Positions 24,036-32,815 of a stretch of 64,000 nt of DNA are shown here, in pieces. The translations under genes were made by a program, and so were the position numbers. Origin of the DNA: a virus; the IMG/VR virus record IMGVR_UViG_3300044620_001883, positions 1 through 64,000 of that record, one strand, 5' to 3'. The notes under the pieces are model-generated. The model was not told where the DNA came from and searched no databases. It saw only the letters and a program-made list of their open reading frames with translations. Positions within the stretch are counted from its first letter, which is position 1; every line of letters starts with the position of its first letter.

Positions 24036-26530
24036 CAAAAGTACATCTCAAGCAGCTGGGCCGTCATGCGGACCTAGTTTGTGACATGGGCGCACCGGTT
24101 GTCGGTGTGCTGGGTGAAAATGGTGCAGGTAAATCCACACTCCTGAATGCGATCCGGTATGCCTTCACGGGCGACTTCGGCACCACCGATGCGGACGGTA
24201 AAGTAAAGGCAAGTACGTACATGCGGGACGGCGGGAAGCACGGCACAGCCTCTGTGACCATGGAGTTCGTGAAAGACGGCAAACAGGGTTCCATCACACG
24301 CAAGATCACCAAGACCACGTCCGGGCGCGAGCTCACATGGGATGGTCGCAAAATCACATCCGCGGCTGAGGTTGATTCAGTCATGCAGGACATCCTCAAC
24401 GCCGACAAGCGGTCCGTCATGGACTGCGTGTTCGTCAAACAGGGCCACCTCGACGACGTTCTGTTTGGGAAGCAATCGGAACGTGAGAAGTCCTTCCTGC
24501 GCATGGTAGGCTGTGCCCACCTGGACCTTGTGTCCAAGGCCGCCTCCACCCAGGCTGCAATCTTGCGCACTGACGTGTACGACCACGGACCCGCCCTGCA
24601 GGATATCGCCACACTCTTGGAACAGAAGAGTTCACGATTCCGGGCAATCATGAATGACCTGGACGGCTGCCCGGACAACAGTGTCAGACTGCGTCATCTT
24701 TCACAGCAGTGGCAGCTGCTTGTGAACGTCGAACGGGAAGCCGGTGCCCTGGAGGCGGCGCAACATTCGCTGACCCGCCTGGGGGATCTGGCTGTGCGGC
24801 AGCGTGTCTTGGAGCACGAGATGCAACAGCACACAGATATGACCAAGAGTGCCCAGGCTGACTTGGAGCACAACCGCGCGGAGGTTCAACGGTTGGAAAA
24901 GTTGCTGACCGACGCCGTAGCTTTCCAGATTGCACTGAAGGGGCTGGCCGCGGCTGAGGAGGCAGCAAAAGACATGCCGCCTGATAATACGCAGGCCTTG
25001 GAAGATCTGCGCCGGCAATACGCCGAGACACAGGCGAAGCTGTCCGCCGCGGAGCAACTGCATGCACGGCTTACGCGCGGAGCCAATTACCGTACTGGAA
25101 TACAGCGCCTCGAGCAGCGACTCGCGGAGCTGGTAAGCGAAGAGGCGGACGCACGCCAGGCGGCGGAGCTGGCGCAAGCAAAACTGGCAGAACACCGAGC
25201 CGACCCAAATCAGGCCCTGGAACGCATGCAGATAGACATTTTGACGCGACTCCTGAGCACCGCCGCAGACCACAACCTGACAAGCTGCCCTGTGTGCCAA
25301 GGCGACCTGAGCCATTGGGACCGTGCAACTGCGGCCAAGCTGATACAGGATCTGCAGCGTAAACGGACGGAATACGACGCGGATGAGCGGACGTTCAGAC
25401 TGGAGGCGACGCGCACCACCACGGACCTGGCAAACCTTGAGCAAACTCGGGCGATCACATCGAGGGAGCTGGAAGAACTTAAACGATCTCTCTGCGAACT
25501 TGGCGAACTGACGGGGGCTCCAGACGCCGCAGAGCAAGAGAAGCTGCGCTTGGGCGCGGCGTTGATGGAGCTGACCTCCCGGGGTTCCCAGAGCGCAGCA
25601 GAACAACAGCGCCGTCAAAACCTGCTCCGGGACCTGCAGACGACGCAGGGCGGTTTTGCGCACTGGCGTGAACACGCTGACTTCCGTGAGCTGATGTTGC
25701 TTGATCCGGATCAGACGCGCAACACGTTGACGGGCGTGCGGGAGGCTTGCAATCTCAACAAACGCCAGTTGGAGAGCTGCGCAACAGCTCTGCACAACCT
25801 TGCCTTGCAGAGACAACAGATGCAGGAGGCCTTGCTGCGTGTGGAGCAAGCCCAGGCGAAACTGAGCACGGCTCGTGCTGGTATCACGTTCAGCGGCACC
25901 ATGCAGGACATTCTCTCGCAGCTGGAGGCAGAGCAGGCGCACGCCAACAAGCGAAGCGAGCTCACGGCGGTTCAGCAGGAGGTGCAGCGTGACATCACCG
26001 AACTGCAGCGCCGCCAAGGAGACCTGGAAGATCTGCAGCGGCAGTCCACGCATAAGCTGCTCGCAGCAGAGCAAATGGACAAACTCAGCCAAGCCTTTGG
26101 GCGTGAGGGTATCTCAAAGCTGTACTTGGATGGTATCTACGCCCGACTGATGCTGGTCCTGGGGCCGCATCTGACTCGCATGGATGCGAACTTCACAGTC
26201 CGGAAAGGTGGTGGGGTGCTGGACTTCGAGTTCCAGCGCACCGACGAACCATCCGAATGGATGCCACAAACACAGTTGTCCGGCGGGCAGCGGGTCAAGA
26301 TGGCCGTGGCATTCCTGCTGGCCCTGCAGGAGATTGTGATCCCGGATGTGGGCTTGCTGGTTCTCGACGAACCGACAACCCATTTGGACCCCGCCTCCCG
26401 CGAGGGGTTCCGGGACATGCTAGAGGACCTGCAGGCTGTGCTGCAGCGCAAGGAGTGTCAGGTGATCGTCTGCGATCATTGTGTTGAAATCCTGCCGGCC
26501 TTGCAGAAGAAGGTGATGCTTACCGTATGA
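24026..26530 (+). CDS. sbcC: SbcC/Rad50-like ATPase
   Basis: 834 residues from ATG 24026. All landmarks are present. Walker A GENGAGKST is near residue 30. Two long heptad-rich coiled coils flank the zinc hook SCPVCQGD (near 420). The signature LSGGQR is near 750 and Walker B LLVLDEPTTHLD near 775-785. A switch His lies in VIVCDHCVEI. It is shorter than bacterial SbcC (about 1050) but typical of phage gp46-type subunits. With SbcD it forms the end-processing nuclease that starts recombination-dependent replication and degrades host DNA. It overlaps the next gene by 4 bases (ATGA). Confidence 0.93.
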   Translation: MQVTKVHLKQLGRHADLVCDMGAPVVGVLGENGAGKSTLLNAIRYAFTGDFGTTDADGKVKASTYMRDGGKHGTASVTMEFVKDGKQGSITRKITKTTSGRELTWDGRKITSAAEVDSVMQDILNADKRSVMDCVFVKQGHLDDVLFGKQSEREKSFLRMVGCAHLDLVSKAASTQAAILRTDVYDHGPALQDIATLLEQKSSRFRAIMNDLDGCPDNSVRLRHLSQQWQLLVNVEREAGALEAAQHSLTRLGDLAVRQRVLEHEMQQHTDMTKSAQADLEHNRAEVQRLEKLLTDAVAFQIALKGLAAAEEAAKDMPPDNTQALEDLRRQYAETQAKLSAAEQLHARLTRGANYRTGIQRLEQRLAELVSEEADARQAAELAQAKLAEHRADPNQALERMQIDILTRLLSTAADHNLTSCPVCQGDLSHWDRATAAKLIQDLQRKRTEYDADERTFRLEATRTTTDLANLEQTRAITSRELEELKRSLCELGELTGAPDAAEQEKLRLGAALMELTSRGSQSAAEQQRRQNLLRDLQTTQGGFAHWREHADFRELMLLDPDQTRNTLTGVREACNLNKRQLESCATALHNLALQRQQMQEALLRVEQAQAKLSTARAGITFSGTMQDILSQLEAEQAHANKRSELTAVQQEVQRDITELQRRQGDLEDLQRQSTHKLLAAEQMDKLSQAFGREGISKLYLDGIYARLMLVLGPHLTRMDANFTVRKGGGVLDFEFQRTDEPSEWMPQTQLSGGQRVKMAVAFLLALQEIVIPDVGLLVLDEPTTHLDPASREGFRDMLEDLQAVLQRKECQVIVCDHCVEILPALQKKVMLTV

Positions 26531-27168
26531 AAATACTTCCAAGATTCGTACCTGTGATCCACGTCCGTGACGATGATCAGGCTGTTGAACAATCAGAAGT
26601 GGCCTTTGCGAACGGCGCAGATGGGGTGTTCCTCATCGATCACCGCCGTACTGCGAAGAAGTTGGTGGAGAGTTACTGGCGTGTAAGACAGGCACACCCA
26701 GCAGGGTGGGTTGGTCTGAACTTCCTGGACATATCTCCACAAAAGGCAGTTATGCTCGTACCTTCATGCTGCGATGCGTTGTGGTTCGACGACCCTATGG
26801 ATTTGAGGGTGGACGACCTGCCGTGTCGCGAGAACCGCGCTTGGCGTACATTCGTTGGGGTTGCCTTCAAGTATCAGGTACAACCAGAGGATCCAGCTGC
26901 AGCGGCCGTCAAGGCTGCGGCTATTTTCGATGTCGTGACCACGAGCGGTCCGGCGACGGGGATGCCTGCGGATCCGGCACGTGTGCGTAGCATGAAGACA
27001 GCCCTTGGGAGTAGTCCCTTGGCGTTGGCCAGTGGCGTGTCTGTCGGCAATGTTGTGAGGTTCTCCGGCTTCGTGGACTGTTTCATGGTGGCTTCGTCCA
27101 TCTGTCGCTCCTTCCATGAACTGGACCCTGCAAAGGTACACGACATGGCGACGTTGCTCGCTTTGTGA
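26527..27168 (+). CDS. BtpA/SgcQ-like TIM-barrel protein
   Basis: 213 residues. Pattern of a (beta/alpha)8 barrel: FVPVIHVRDDDQAVEQSEVA, ANGADGVFLIDH, DVVTTSGPATGMPADP, LALASGVSVGNVVRF, and CFMVASSI. The late strand motif TSGPATG followed by ASGVSxxN and the VASSI phosphate-loop-like strand match the BtpA/SgcQ family, whose bacterial members are linked to photosystem biogenesis or sugar metabolism with uncertain chemistry. A phosphate-bearing substrate is likely. It is an odd neighbour for recombination genes: it overlaps sbcC by 4 bases and is followed by an unknown phage protein. An auxiliary metabolic or nucleotide-salvage role is a guess. Confidence 0.6.
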   Translation: MKILPRFVPVIHVRDDDQAVEQSEVAFANGADGVFLIDHRRTAKKLVESYWRVRQAHPAGWVGLNFLDISPQKAVMLVPSCCDALWFDDPMDLRVDDLPCRENRAWRTFVGVAFKYQVQPEDPAAAAVKAAAIFDVVTTSGPATGMPADPARVRSMKTALGSSPLALASGVSVGNVVRFSGFVDCFMVASSICRSFHELDPAKVHDMATLLAL

Positions 27169-27178
27169 ATTCCGACTG

Positions 27179-27217
27179 GACGCATGCGCAGTACCCGCTA
27201 GGATCCGCGCATGCGTC
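27179..27217 (+). promoter_or_regulatory. Inverted repeat overlapping a start codon
   Basis: Perfect 11-base arms GACGCATGCGC (27179-27189) and GCGCATGCGTC (27207-27217), with a 17-base loop. The ATG of the next gene (27211-27213) lies in the right arm, and AGGA of its ribosome site lies in the loop. As RNA it could hide the start codon, while as DNA it could be an operator. Confidence 0.5.
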
Positions 27218-27840
27218 TCATGTTTTCCGTGCGGTTGACCACTCCCATGTTGGGAGACCGCGATATCAACAAGGTCCTGATGTTCCGCCGGGAACACAGG
27301 TCGGATATGCTGCTTCTTGATCAACCGCAGTGGGCCTGGGCCTGGGGGACGGCCCTCGGAGAGGTGGCAGGTCCTGATGTCTACCAGAGCGCGGTTCGGA
27401 TGGACCGCTACCTCACCAACATTCAGACAAGGCTGCACGCCCGCCTGTATCGCACAGGCCAGACCCAGCGCACCTGCGACCATGAAAGCATTCGCGCAGG
27501 AGCGATCGTCTCGTTTGGTGGTAGTCTGGTCCGCCCTGATCCCGGCGAACCACAGGCAGTGCAGCGCAAAAGGCTGCCAGAACCACAGGAAGTCTATGCA
27601 GCCCTTGAACGTATTGGCGACACACTCGGAATTTCACCATTCGGGTCCAAATTCGGCTATGGCCGATTCAACATTGAAACATTGGAAATTAACGGGAGGG
27701 CCTGTGCACCTCCTGTGGGACGAGAGCACCCTCACGGTGACACCGGGCTTCAAGGAGATCCGGCAGGTGCTCAAGATGGAGGTGTCGGAAATGGTCCAGA
27801 ATCCATCAACGTTCCGGTGGCAGAAGAAGACTCACACTGA
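27211..27840 (+). CDS. Conserved phage-type protein, 3' part overlaps helicase
   Basis: 209 residues. The first 160 look genuine: RLTTPMLGDRDINKVLMFRR near the start, and ISPFGSKFGYGRFNI near residue 150, a pattern I recall from phage proteins of unknown function ('LGISPxxxxxGYGRFxV'). The last 50 residues (Gly/Pro/His-rich) run in the frame that overlaps the helicase gene and may be a poorly constrained tail. The start codon lies in a perfect inverted repeat. Confidence 0.6.
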   Translation: MRLMFSVRLTTPMLGDRDINKVLMFRREHRSDMLLLDQPQWAWAWGTALGEVAGPDVYQSAVRMDRYLTNIQTRLHARLYRTGQTQRTCDHESIRAGAIVSFGGSLVRPDPGEPQAVQRKRLPEPQEVYAALERIGDTLGISPFGSKFGYGRFNIETLEINGRACAPPVGREHPHGDTGLQGDPAGAQDGGVGNGPESINVPVAEEDSH

Positions 27841-29173
27841 GGACCTGTACGAGCTGGGGCCTGTACCAACTGTGCCAGGGATGTGCTTCCTGCGCACCTA
27901 TCAGGGATTTCTGCCAGATGTGCTGGAGGTCCTGAAGGACCACGGGGTTGCCTACACACTCCACGATGTGCGTCTCAAGGACTTCCCGAAGCCGAGGTTT
28001 GATCTCATGCATGGGTTCCGGTTCTCGCAGCGTGAGCTGCTGGAGACGGCGCTGCTTGAAGACAAATCAGGGTTGATTGCAGCCCCGACACGGTTCGGCA
28101 AAACGACCGAGATCATCAACACCTGCCGCGCCTACCCGACCCTCTGTACATTGGTGGTGGTTCCGGGCGTGGATTTGGTGGACCAGCTCCACGCGGAGCT
28201 TGAGGGGGCGCTTCCGCTGCGGCTGGTGAAGAAGATGCATAGCAAGGTCTCGACCAAGAAGATCAGCCAGGACGTGACGGTGATCTCCATGGACTCGATG
28301 AGCAAGGTCGAGGACACGTCGGAAGTACGCCTGATTCTCGTGGATGAACCGCATGCTCTCCCGACATCTGGGCGTATGCCGGATTTCATGCGTTTCGAGA
28401 AGGCTCGGAAGCTTGGTTACGGGGCCACCCTGGATGGAAGGTTTGACGGCAAGGATCCACTGATCCGCGGGCTTATCGGGCCTGTGCTGTCGGAGCGTAC
28501 TTACCTGGAGGCTGTCCGCGAAGGTGCAATTGCCCCGATCGTTGTCTACATGCTTGCTATCCCGACCAAGGGGTTTCCATGCCGGGATCGCCGCAAGGCC
28601 TACCAGCAGATCTTCTGGGAGAATCCAGGGATTGCCAACTGTCTGCGCTGGTTGTGCAGTCCCGAGAGTGACGTGTTCGATCCCACATGGCAGATCTTGG
28701 GCTTCATCGACAACGAGCGCCAGGCTGAATACCTGAAGGAGTTTGTCGCCATCCCCGGGATGGAGATCGCGATGGCCAAGCAGATGTCCACCAAGCAGCG
28801 CAAGGAGAAGACGGATAATCTCAAATCAGGGGAAACACGTCTGTGCTTCGCGACCAACATCTATGCGCAGGGCGTCACCTTCAGTGACCTTCGGGTTGTC
28901 ATAAACCTGTCTGGTGGTGGCGCCTCCACGAAGACCATCCAGAAGCCAGGTCGTGTGGCGGAACTGCGTCCCGGCAAACGCTGCGGAGTCGTGGTCGACT
29001 TCCTCTTCACGGCTTCCCAGGATGCCATGGATCGGTTGAAGGGCTCGGACTGTTGGTGTCCTGTGCGCGAGAGCCAGACGCGCCTCAGATACTATCAGGA
29101 GCGCGGCTTCGAAGTGTATGTCGTACACGGACAGAATGAACTGAAGCGCAAACTTCGAGAAAGGTGCAGATGA
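27704..29173 (+). CDS. SF2 DNA helicase, UvsW-like
   Basis: 489 residues from GTG 27704, preceded by GGGAGG. ATG 27659 is an alternative. Motif I is IAAPTRFGKTT (near residue 127). Motif Ia is VVPGVDLVDQL. Motif II is LVDEPH (near 214, DEPH instead of DEAH/DECH). Motif III is GYGATLDGR, motif V NIYAQGVTF, and motif VI IQKPGRVAELRPGK. The two-lobed core with a 100-residue N-terminal extension resembles UvsW, which rewinds and branch-migrates replication and recombination intermediates. It lies between SbcCD and the replicative helicase, which fits that role. Confidence 0.82.
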   Translation: MHLLWDESTLTVTPGFKEIRQVLKMEVSEMVQNPSTFRWQKKTHTEDLYELGPVPTVPGMCFLRTYQGFLPDVLEVLKDHGVAYTLHDVRLKDFPKPRFDLMHGFRFSQRELLETALLEDKSGLIAAPTRFGKTTEIINTCRAYPTLCTLVVVPGVDLVDQLHAELEGALPLRLVKKMHSKVSTKKISQDVTVISMDSMSKVEDTSEVRLILVDEPHALPTSGRMPDFMRFEKARKLGYGATLDGRFDGKDPLIRGLIGPVLSERTYLEAVREGAIAPIVVYMLAIPTKGFPCRDRRKAYQQIFWENPGIANCLRWLCSPESDVFDPTWQILGFIDNERQAEYLKEFVAIPGMEIAMAKQMSTKQRKEKTDNLKSGETRLCFATNIYAQGVTFSDLRVVINLSGGGASTKTIQKPGRVAELRPGKRCGVVVDFLFTASQDAMDRLKGSDCWCPVRESQTRLRYYQERGFEVYVVHGQNELKRKLRERCR

Positions 29174-29850
29174 GCCGAGTACCACACCAGCAATCCCGAG
29201 AGTCCTTTTTCTCAGCCTGTCACGCTGAGGGTAATGTGGGTATGTGGGCACAGAGTTTATTGCAGGCGTGTGAACGTGCCCTCCCTAATTGCACGGCCAA
29301 CAGCAGTATTCAGAAGATCAAGGATATCCCGGCCGTCCTGGCTGCTGCGAGGTTCTGGCACGATAAACCACTGACTGCGGATCAGGTTGTACGGGAGCAC
29401 CTATATGACATACACAAACATCCAACTAGCGCTGGGGCGCTCTTGACTGGTGTCAGCAAGATTACCAGCTGTGAGGAAATATGGAAACGCGTGCAAGGCA
29501 GCATCAAAGCTGTACAGACCATGGGCGCCGACATCATCAATGCTGAGGATTATGCGCATGCTGGCTCCTCTGATGCCTTGATGGAATACGAAGGAGCTCT
29601 CGCGTATGCACACCAAGCATTGCGTGGGTGTGCCGGGAGTCTGACGATCGGCGAACCACAGCTTGAAGTACTGCGTAGTTACCTGCGGGACATCAAACCC
29701 TGGCTGCGCTGCCTTCTGAGTAACTTCGATCCGGTTGTGATGGAACGCTGGGGCAAGGCGGCACGGGACGAGTTGGCAGTTCGATCTGACCTTGGAAGCG
29801 TACTGAGACATCAAGGCTATGACATCCTACCCATCTTGAAACACACATGA
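29170..29850 (+). CDS. Unknown helical protein before the replicative helicase
   Basis: 226 residues from ATG 29170, overlapping the helicase stop (ATGA) and the dnaB-like start (4 bases). Mostly helical with many Ala/Leu and scattered Cys. EEIWKRVQGSIKAVQTMGADI and RSYLRDIKPWLRCLL are typical segments. No recognised motif. Its position suggests a loader or accessory for the helicase, but the sequence gives no support for that. Confidence 0.6.
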   Translation: MSRVPHQQSRESFFSACHAEGNVGMWAQSLLQACERALPNCTANSSIQKIKDIPAVLAAARFWHDKPLTADQVVREHLYDIHKHPTSAGALLTGVSKITSCEEIWKRVQGSIKAVQTMGADIINAEDYAHAGSSDALMEYEGALAYAHQALRGCAGSLTIGEPQLEVLRSYLRDIKPWLRCLLSNFDPVVMERWGKAARDELAVRSDLGSVLRHQGYDILPILKHT

Positions 29851-31259
29851 CCAGCGAGCAACTCTATGACATGATCGACAAGGATCCGGTGTACTTCGAA
29901 CGCACCATGTTGACTCGTATAATGCTGGACGCACAGTTCGCGACCCTGGTTGGAACGGTGCTGTTTTGCGATCACGAGGGGCAGGAAGCCAGGTCGTTCC
30001 AGATGCCCAGGCACGCTGGGCTGGCACAGGCTGCGCTGTTGTATCATCTGCACGGAGGTCCTGTGACACCACAGCCTTCCTGGGAATTCCTGCACACCTG
30101 TATGAGCCAGGTGGCCGGACAAGGCAAACTACCCGCGCAGGAATTGACGGATGTCTGGCAGTACTTCTATGAGATGCTCTGCAGCGGTTCAACCAACATG
30201 CCGCTTATCCAGCAGCAGACCAACACAGGTTGCACGTACTGGCTCAAGCAGGTGAGGACTCAAATGATCTCCCAGCGTGCCAGGACAGAGCGCTGGCGTG
30301 CCGACAAGCTGCAAGGACACCTCCGCCAGGAGAACGTCTTTATCGACAAGCTGGCCAACACCGAGCAGATGATCTTTGATATCTGGGAGGAGCTGCAAAA
30401 TCCCAAACCGGATGTCGTGCGTTTGAGGACCTCCATCGCACAGTTGAATGTGCGGTTGGGTGGTGGGTTCGGTCGTGGTGAGGGGTACCTGTTCATCGCC
30501 GCTTCCGGCGCCGGCAAGACCGTCACGAGCACACAGTTTGCCGGGGAATGGGCACTGGCTGGCAACAAGGTGGCACTGGTCACCACAGAGCGAAGCCAGG
30601 CTACCAATGACCTCACGATGCGACTGCTGAGCCAGCAATGCGGGATCCCGTACAAGCAAATCGTGAATGGTCTCAACCAAGGCACACTGCAGCCCACACA
30701 ACGTGCGGCCGTTGAGGAGTTCAGCCGTCACGTGAACAAGGGAAACTTTCGGATCGTGGAGTGGTTCAAGCGACCAAACCGGGACATCCGGCTGGGATTG
30801 CGGGACACGCTAGATCAGCTGGCCAACGAAATGGGCGGGCTGGATGCCTTCCTGTTGGACTGGATTGGTGGTTCCCTCGATGACGATGCCAAGAACGATC
30901 CGACCAAGATCCGGCTGGCCTACAATGGCGGTTGTGAGGCTGTGGCGGATCTGGCGGGTGACATGAACGCCGTGGGCTGCACATTCGCCCAGGCCCACAA
31001 TGTCACTGGCAAGAACAACGCGCGCGTGGGCGCCGCGAATCTGCAGGAGTCCAAGTCGATGGACAAGCCCATGACGGGTGTCATCGGCATCTCGGCAATC
31101 CAGAGCAAAGATCAGGACGAAGCCGGACATGGTGAGAACTATGAACCGGATCAGTACTTCTTCATCGGCAAAGCCCGCAAGGGTGTCGGTGGCTTGGTGC
31201 CTGTGCGTCGTAACTTCGGCTATCAGAAATTCGTGGACCGCATGTTCAGACAAGCATGA
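29847..31259 (+). CDS. dnaB: DnaB-type replicative helicase
   Basis: 470 residues. The C-terminal RecA-like ATPase starts near residue 195 (LNVRLGGGFGRGEGYLFIAA). Walker A is ASGAGKT (near 220-226) and motif 1a is VALVTTERSQ. LDAFLLDWIGG is the Walker B strand. AQAHNVTGKN precedes the helicase sensor region, and FIGKARKG near the C-terminus supplies the arginine/lysine finger region. The N-terminal 190 residues are helical, as in gp41/DnaB. It unwinds the fork as a hexamer with the primase encoded at 37087. No separate loader is identifiable. Confidence 0.87.
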   Translation: MTSEQLYDMIDKDPVYFERTMLTRIMLDAQFATLVGTVLFCDHEGQEARSFQMPRHAGLAQAALLYHLHGGPVTPQPSWEFLHTCMSQVAGQGKLPAQELTDVWQYFYEMLCSGSTNMPLIQQQTNTGCTYWLKQVRTQMISQRARTERWRADKLQGHLRQENVFIDKLANTEQMIFDIWEELQNPKPDVVRLRTSIAQLNVRLGGGFGRGEGYLFIAASGAGKTVTSTQFAGEWALAGNKVALVTTERSQATNDLTMRLLSQQCGIPYKQIVNGLNQGTLQPTQRAAVEEFSRHVNKGNFRIVEWFKRPNRDIRLGLRDTLDQLANEMGGLDAFLLDWIGGSLDDDAKNDPTKIRLAYNGGCEAVADLAGDMNAVGCTFAQAHNVTGKNNARVGAANLQESKSMDKPMTGVIGISAIQSKDQDEAGHGENYEPDQYFFIGKARKGVGGLVPVRRNFGYQKFVDRMFRQA

Positions 31260-31888
31260 GTGAAAAGATCAAACTACGGCTTACGTCCGACATCGAGTAC
31301 GAGATATTCGATGGGTGTGCAGACCATGAGCAACTGCGCAAGGATCTTGCGGCTGCGGCCAAGCGGGTAATTGAGCACGGGATGGGCAATGGGTTCTTCT
31401 CAGGCGAAGAAGAGGCATGTGCGGACACCCACAGTGTAAACACAGAGTGGATCACAACCGGTCAACCCACGATGGAGGAAGAGCTGGCGTATGCGCGGCA
31501 ACGCATCGAAAAGTTGGAGCGAGGCTGCATCGAACTCAGTTACGCGCTGGGCCGCATTGACTACATCTGCAGTGCGCCCAATGAGTACGAAGTATCTGAT
31601 TACGATGTACACCAGAACGAGGATCTGGTCATCACGGCTGTGGAGCGCAAGCTGGCAGAGCTGGTACAGGCCAAAGCCACTATCGATGAACTGATGGCTG
31701 AGTATCCCTTGGCGCTACGGGAACTGGCGCTGCGCACCAACACAGTTCCCGGAGACTGGGTTACAGAGGATGGGCCGGATTCCGGCGTCGGGGAAGACTA
31801 CTACTATCGCCACTGCGACCGCAATGAAGTCTGGTGGGTCTGTGTAGACCAAGGCGAAGTGACGCATTGTGTGTTGGAACAAAACTGA
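31256..31888 (+). CDS. Unknown acidic protein with coiled coil
   Basis: 210 residues, overlapping the helicase gene by 4 bases (ATGA). Residues 80-100 (MEEELAYARQRIEKLERGCIE) form a coiled coil seen in many small phage proteins. The C-terminus has beta strands with YYYRHCDRNEVWWVCV. Strongly acidic. No family recognised. Confidence 0.6.
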   Translation: MSEKIKLRLTSDIEYEIFDGCADHEQLRKDLAAAAKRVIEHGMGNGFFSGEEEACADTHSVNTEWITTGQPTMEEELAYARQRIEKLERGCIELSYALGRIDYICSAPNEYEVSDYDVHQNEDLVITAVERKLAELVQAKATIDELMAEYPLALRELALRTNTVPGDWVTEDGPDSGVGEDYYYRHCDRNEVWWVCVDQGEVTHCVLEQN

Positions 31889-31889
31889 G

Positions 31890-32336
31890 ATGGAGATGCT
31901 CATCCACGCGACCGTCAACGGACACCCCTGTCTCATTACCGAGTACGAGCATGGACAGGACTTCAAGACCATGCTCGGCTATGAACAGATTGGGGATCCG
32001 TTTCCCTGTCCAGGTTGCGGGGTCCAACATTCCCTGGAGGCAGGGGAGTGGACCAACTGCAGTACACGCCCAGCCTACTACGAGGACGGGGAAGCCTACG
32101 AGGAAGTCATTTGTAGTTACTGCGCCCGAGCATTCAATGCTCCCTTGCAGGCCAAGACACACTACATTTCAGGTATGCAACACCGCTCCCTTGTGTTGAA
32201 GTGTGTGGAACTTGAATGGTTCGAACCGCTAGGTGCGAAATGCCAGGTTGAATGCAGCAAACTCTCCGACCTTACAGGTCAGTACATCATGACAGTATTT
32301 GGAAACCACACTGCTACCCTGATGGGATGTCCATGA
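31890..32336 (+). CDS. Zinc-ribbon-like protein, unknown
   Basis: 148 residues from ATG 31890. CPGCG (about 40-44) and CSYC (about 75-78) form a probable zinc ribbon, with HYISGMQHR in between and later. The rest is beta-rich. No enzymatic motif. It lies in a run of small overlapping genes between the helicase and the initiator-like gene. Confidence 0.55.
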   Translation: MEMLIHATVNGHPCLITEYEHGQDFKTMLGYEQIGDPFPCPGCGVQHSLEAGEWTNCSTRPAYYEDGEAYEEVICSYCARAFNAPLQAKTHYISGMQHRSLVLKCVELEWFEPLGAKCQVECSKLSDLTGQYIMTVFGNHTATLMGCP

Positions 32337-32626
32337 GCCCGTTCCGTGAGCTTGAACAAAAGATGGAATACTACGTACCAAATCTTCCGGATGATGTGTG
32401 TCGCTGCCATGACCAGACCGGGTTGTGTGGGCGAAACAATGAATGCCGCCGCTGGCTGCAGCGTGGTTCTGGGGGTGTACGGGTACGCCAAGCAGCGAGC
32501 CTTCTGCACCTGGACTCACTCGGAGAATGCATTAACTTCATGGACACGAAGCTAGTGCCTGTAGTTATTGATGGGAAGCGCTACGAACCATGCATCACGA
32601 CGAACCCGGCAATACCAGACAAATGA
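32333..32626 (+). CDS. Small Cys/Arg-rich protein
   Basis: 97 residues from ATG 32333, ATGA overlap with the preceding stop. CRCHDQTGLCGRNNEC (residues about 23-38) has four to five cysteines in 16 residues, a possible metal site. The C-terminus has beta strands. Its stop overlaps the next small gene. Confidence 0.5.
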   Translation: MSPFRELEQKMEYYVPNLPDDVCRCHDQTGLCGRNNECRRWLQRGSGGVRVRQAASLLHLDSLGECINFMDTKLVPVVIDGKRYEPCITTNPAIPDK

Positions 32627-32781
32627 GGTACTTCCAAATCCTGTACCGGAACGCTGATGGCAAAAATGCCCTGACGAGCAGCATCAACTTGCAACCACCC
32701 TGTAAAGCCGAGGACTGCTTGAAGTACACGACACAGTTCGTACGGGACAATCTGATTCAAATCCTGGAGGTGGCATCTTGA
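32623..32781 (+). CDS. 52-residue protein
   Basis: ATG 32623 overlaps the preceding stop (ATGA). An in-frame ATG at 32590 exists but would overlap more. Short alpha/beta pattern (MRYFQILYRNADGKNALTS, then RDNLIQILEV). No family recognised. Confidence 0.45.
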   Translation: MRYFQILYRNADGKNALTSSINLQPPCKAEDCLKYTTQFVRDNLIQILEVAS

Positions 32782-32815
32782 CAAAGAGCACCACCACCTG
32801 AACTCCTATACCACT

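Noticed and set aside
24701-26092. 463-codon open frame on the minus strand opposite sbcC
   Set aside because: It is the antisense of a coiled-coil-encoding, GC-rich gene. The translation is Leu/Arg/Gln-rich with no motif, and the sense strand has all Rad50 landmarks.
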